Part shown: positions 6,128 through 6,464 of the stretch, piece after piece
How positions within the stretch are numbered: the stretch's first letter is position 1
How the letters are laid out: each line of letters starts with the position of its first letter
Origin: an uncultured Bryobacterales bacterium
GTDB lineage: Bacteria; Acidobacteriota; Terriglobia; Bryobacterales; Bryobacteraceae
NCBI GenBank assembly: GCA_937859895.1
Contig: CALMAV010000511.1
Span: 1-6,464 of the forward strand
DNA length: 6,464 nucleotides
Direction of reading: 5' to 3'
Notes under the pieces: generated by a model
Database searches by the model: none
What the model was told of the DNA's origin: nothing
The model's input: the letters and a program-made list of their open reading frames with translations, nothing else
Program-made: the position numbers and the translations under genes

Positions 6128-6439
6128 TTACTGAATGACTTCGCCCTGGGCGTGCGGTTCCAGCTTGATCTCACCGAATGCGGCTTCGTACTGCTGCAGG
6201 TTTTGGCTCAGGAGGGTGGCCAGTGCTTTAGCCTGCGGCGGGCTCAGGTAAATGCCTTGAAAATTCTGGATCATCACTGCATCCACGGCTGTCTGGTTCA
6301 CCGTTCCAAATAGAAGATAGAAGTCCATCAGGCTCACACGCATCTGTACACTGTTGGCGTAATGCTCCCGGAACTGTTCGGTGTTTGTCATTTGCAGTTT
6401 CGGCTGGGGTTGAGCTGGACTCATCTCATTAGTATCCAC
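6128..6439 (-). CDS. DUF3467 family protein (start uncertain)
   Basis: A small soluble protein of about 100 residues matching the DUF3467 family, whose function is unknown. Diagnostic parts are HYANSVQMRVSLMDF (26-40) followed by FG, and IYLSPPQAKALATLL (63-77) followed by NLQQYEAAFGEI (80-91). Family members have a conserved YAN-V-V/R-S-x-x-D-F block and an L/S-P-x-x-A-K-A-L block at these spacings. No signal peptide or membrane segment is present, so it is probably cytoplasmic. The start given is GTG (6439); an ATG five codons later (6424) is equally plausible. No stop occurs upstream in frame before the window edge, so a longer N-terminus cannot be excluded. Neither start has a strong ribosome-binding site. 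It is the first visible gene of the - strand operon, 6 bases before the glycosyltransferase. Confidence 0.82.
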   Translation of the reverse strand: MDTNEMSPAQPQPKLQMTNTEQFREHYANSVQMRVSLMDFYLLFGTVNQTAVDAVMIQNFQGIYLSPPQAKALATLLSQNLQQYEAAFGEIKLEPHAQGEVIQ

Positions 6440-6464
6440 AAGTGCTCTGTCAGCCTGCGCTGCC

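Overview
The window is ordinary bacterial chromosome, moderately G+C rich, with two converging gene blocks and about 580 bases between them. I see no phage, insertion sequence, CRISPR array, rRNA or tRNA. The gene mix fits an environmental Gram-negative, possibly Acidobacteriota: an FtsX-type exporter permease coupled to an AttH/CrtC-like secreted protein, a DUF3467 protein, and a membrane GT-C glycosyltransferase. That placement is inference from gene content and is weakly held.

Left block, + strand (1-2826). The window opens inside a large ABC transporter permease with two FtsX-type halves; its start lies beyond the left edge. Its stop overlaps the start of an AttH/CrtC-like, lipocalin-fold protein with an N-terminal signal or anchor segment. 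The overlap implies translational coupling. The ATP-binding subunit is not in the window and probably lies further left. The pair looks like an Att-type system: a transporter that moves or releases something at the inner membrane, plus a periplasmic protein likely to bind a lipophilic ligand. The substrate is unknown.

Middle (2827-3404). No convincing gene. The region holds a hairpin after the attH-like stop, a purine-rich stretch with degenerate repeats, a set of mutually exclusive inverted repeats, a strong ribosome-binding site followed by an ATG-TAG start-stop, a further hairpin, and a pyrimidine-rich tract with three TCCACAC copies. It could be a structured RNA or a decayed gene, and is the only part of the window that the genes do not explain.

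Right block, - strand (6439 down to 3405). Three tightly packed genes read right to left: a DUF3467 protein, a polytopic GT-C (GT39/PMT-like) glycosyltransferase, and a YbjJ/MosC-like major facilitator transporter. The gaps are 6 bases and a 1-base TGATG overlap, so they are almost certainly one operon whose promoter lies beyond the right edge. The glycosyltransferase probably moves a sugar from a polyprenyl-phosphate carrier at the outer face of the inner membrane. The link between the three functions is not evident from sequence.

Nothing here amounts to a demonstrable new system. The most useful leads are the unexplained intergenic region and the two conserved-looking but uncharacterised operons.
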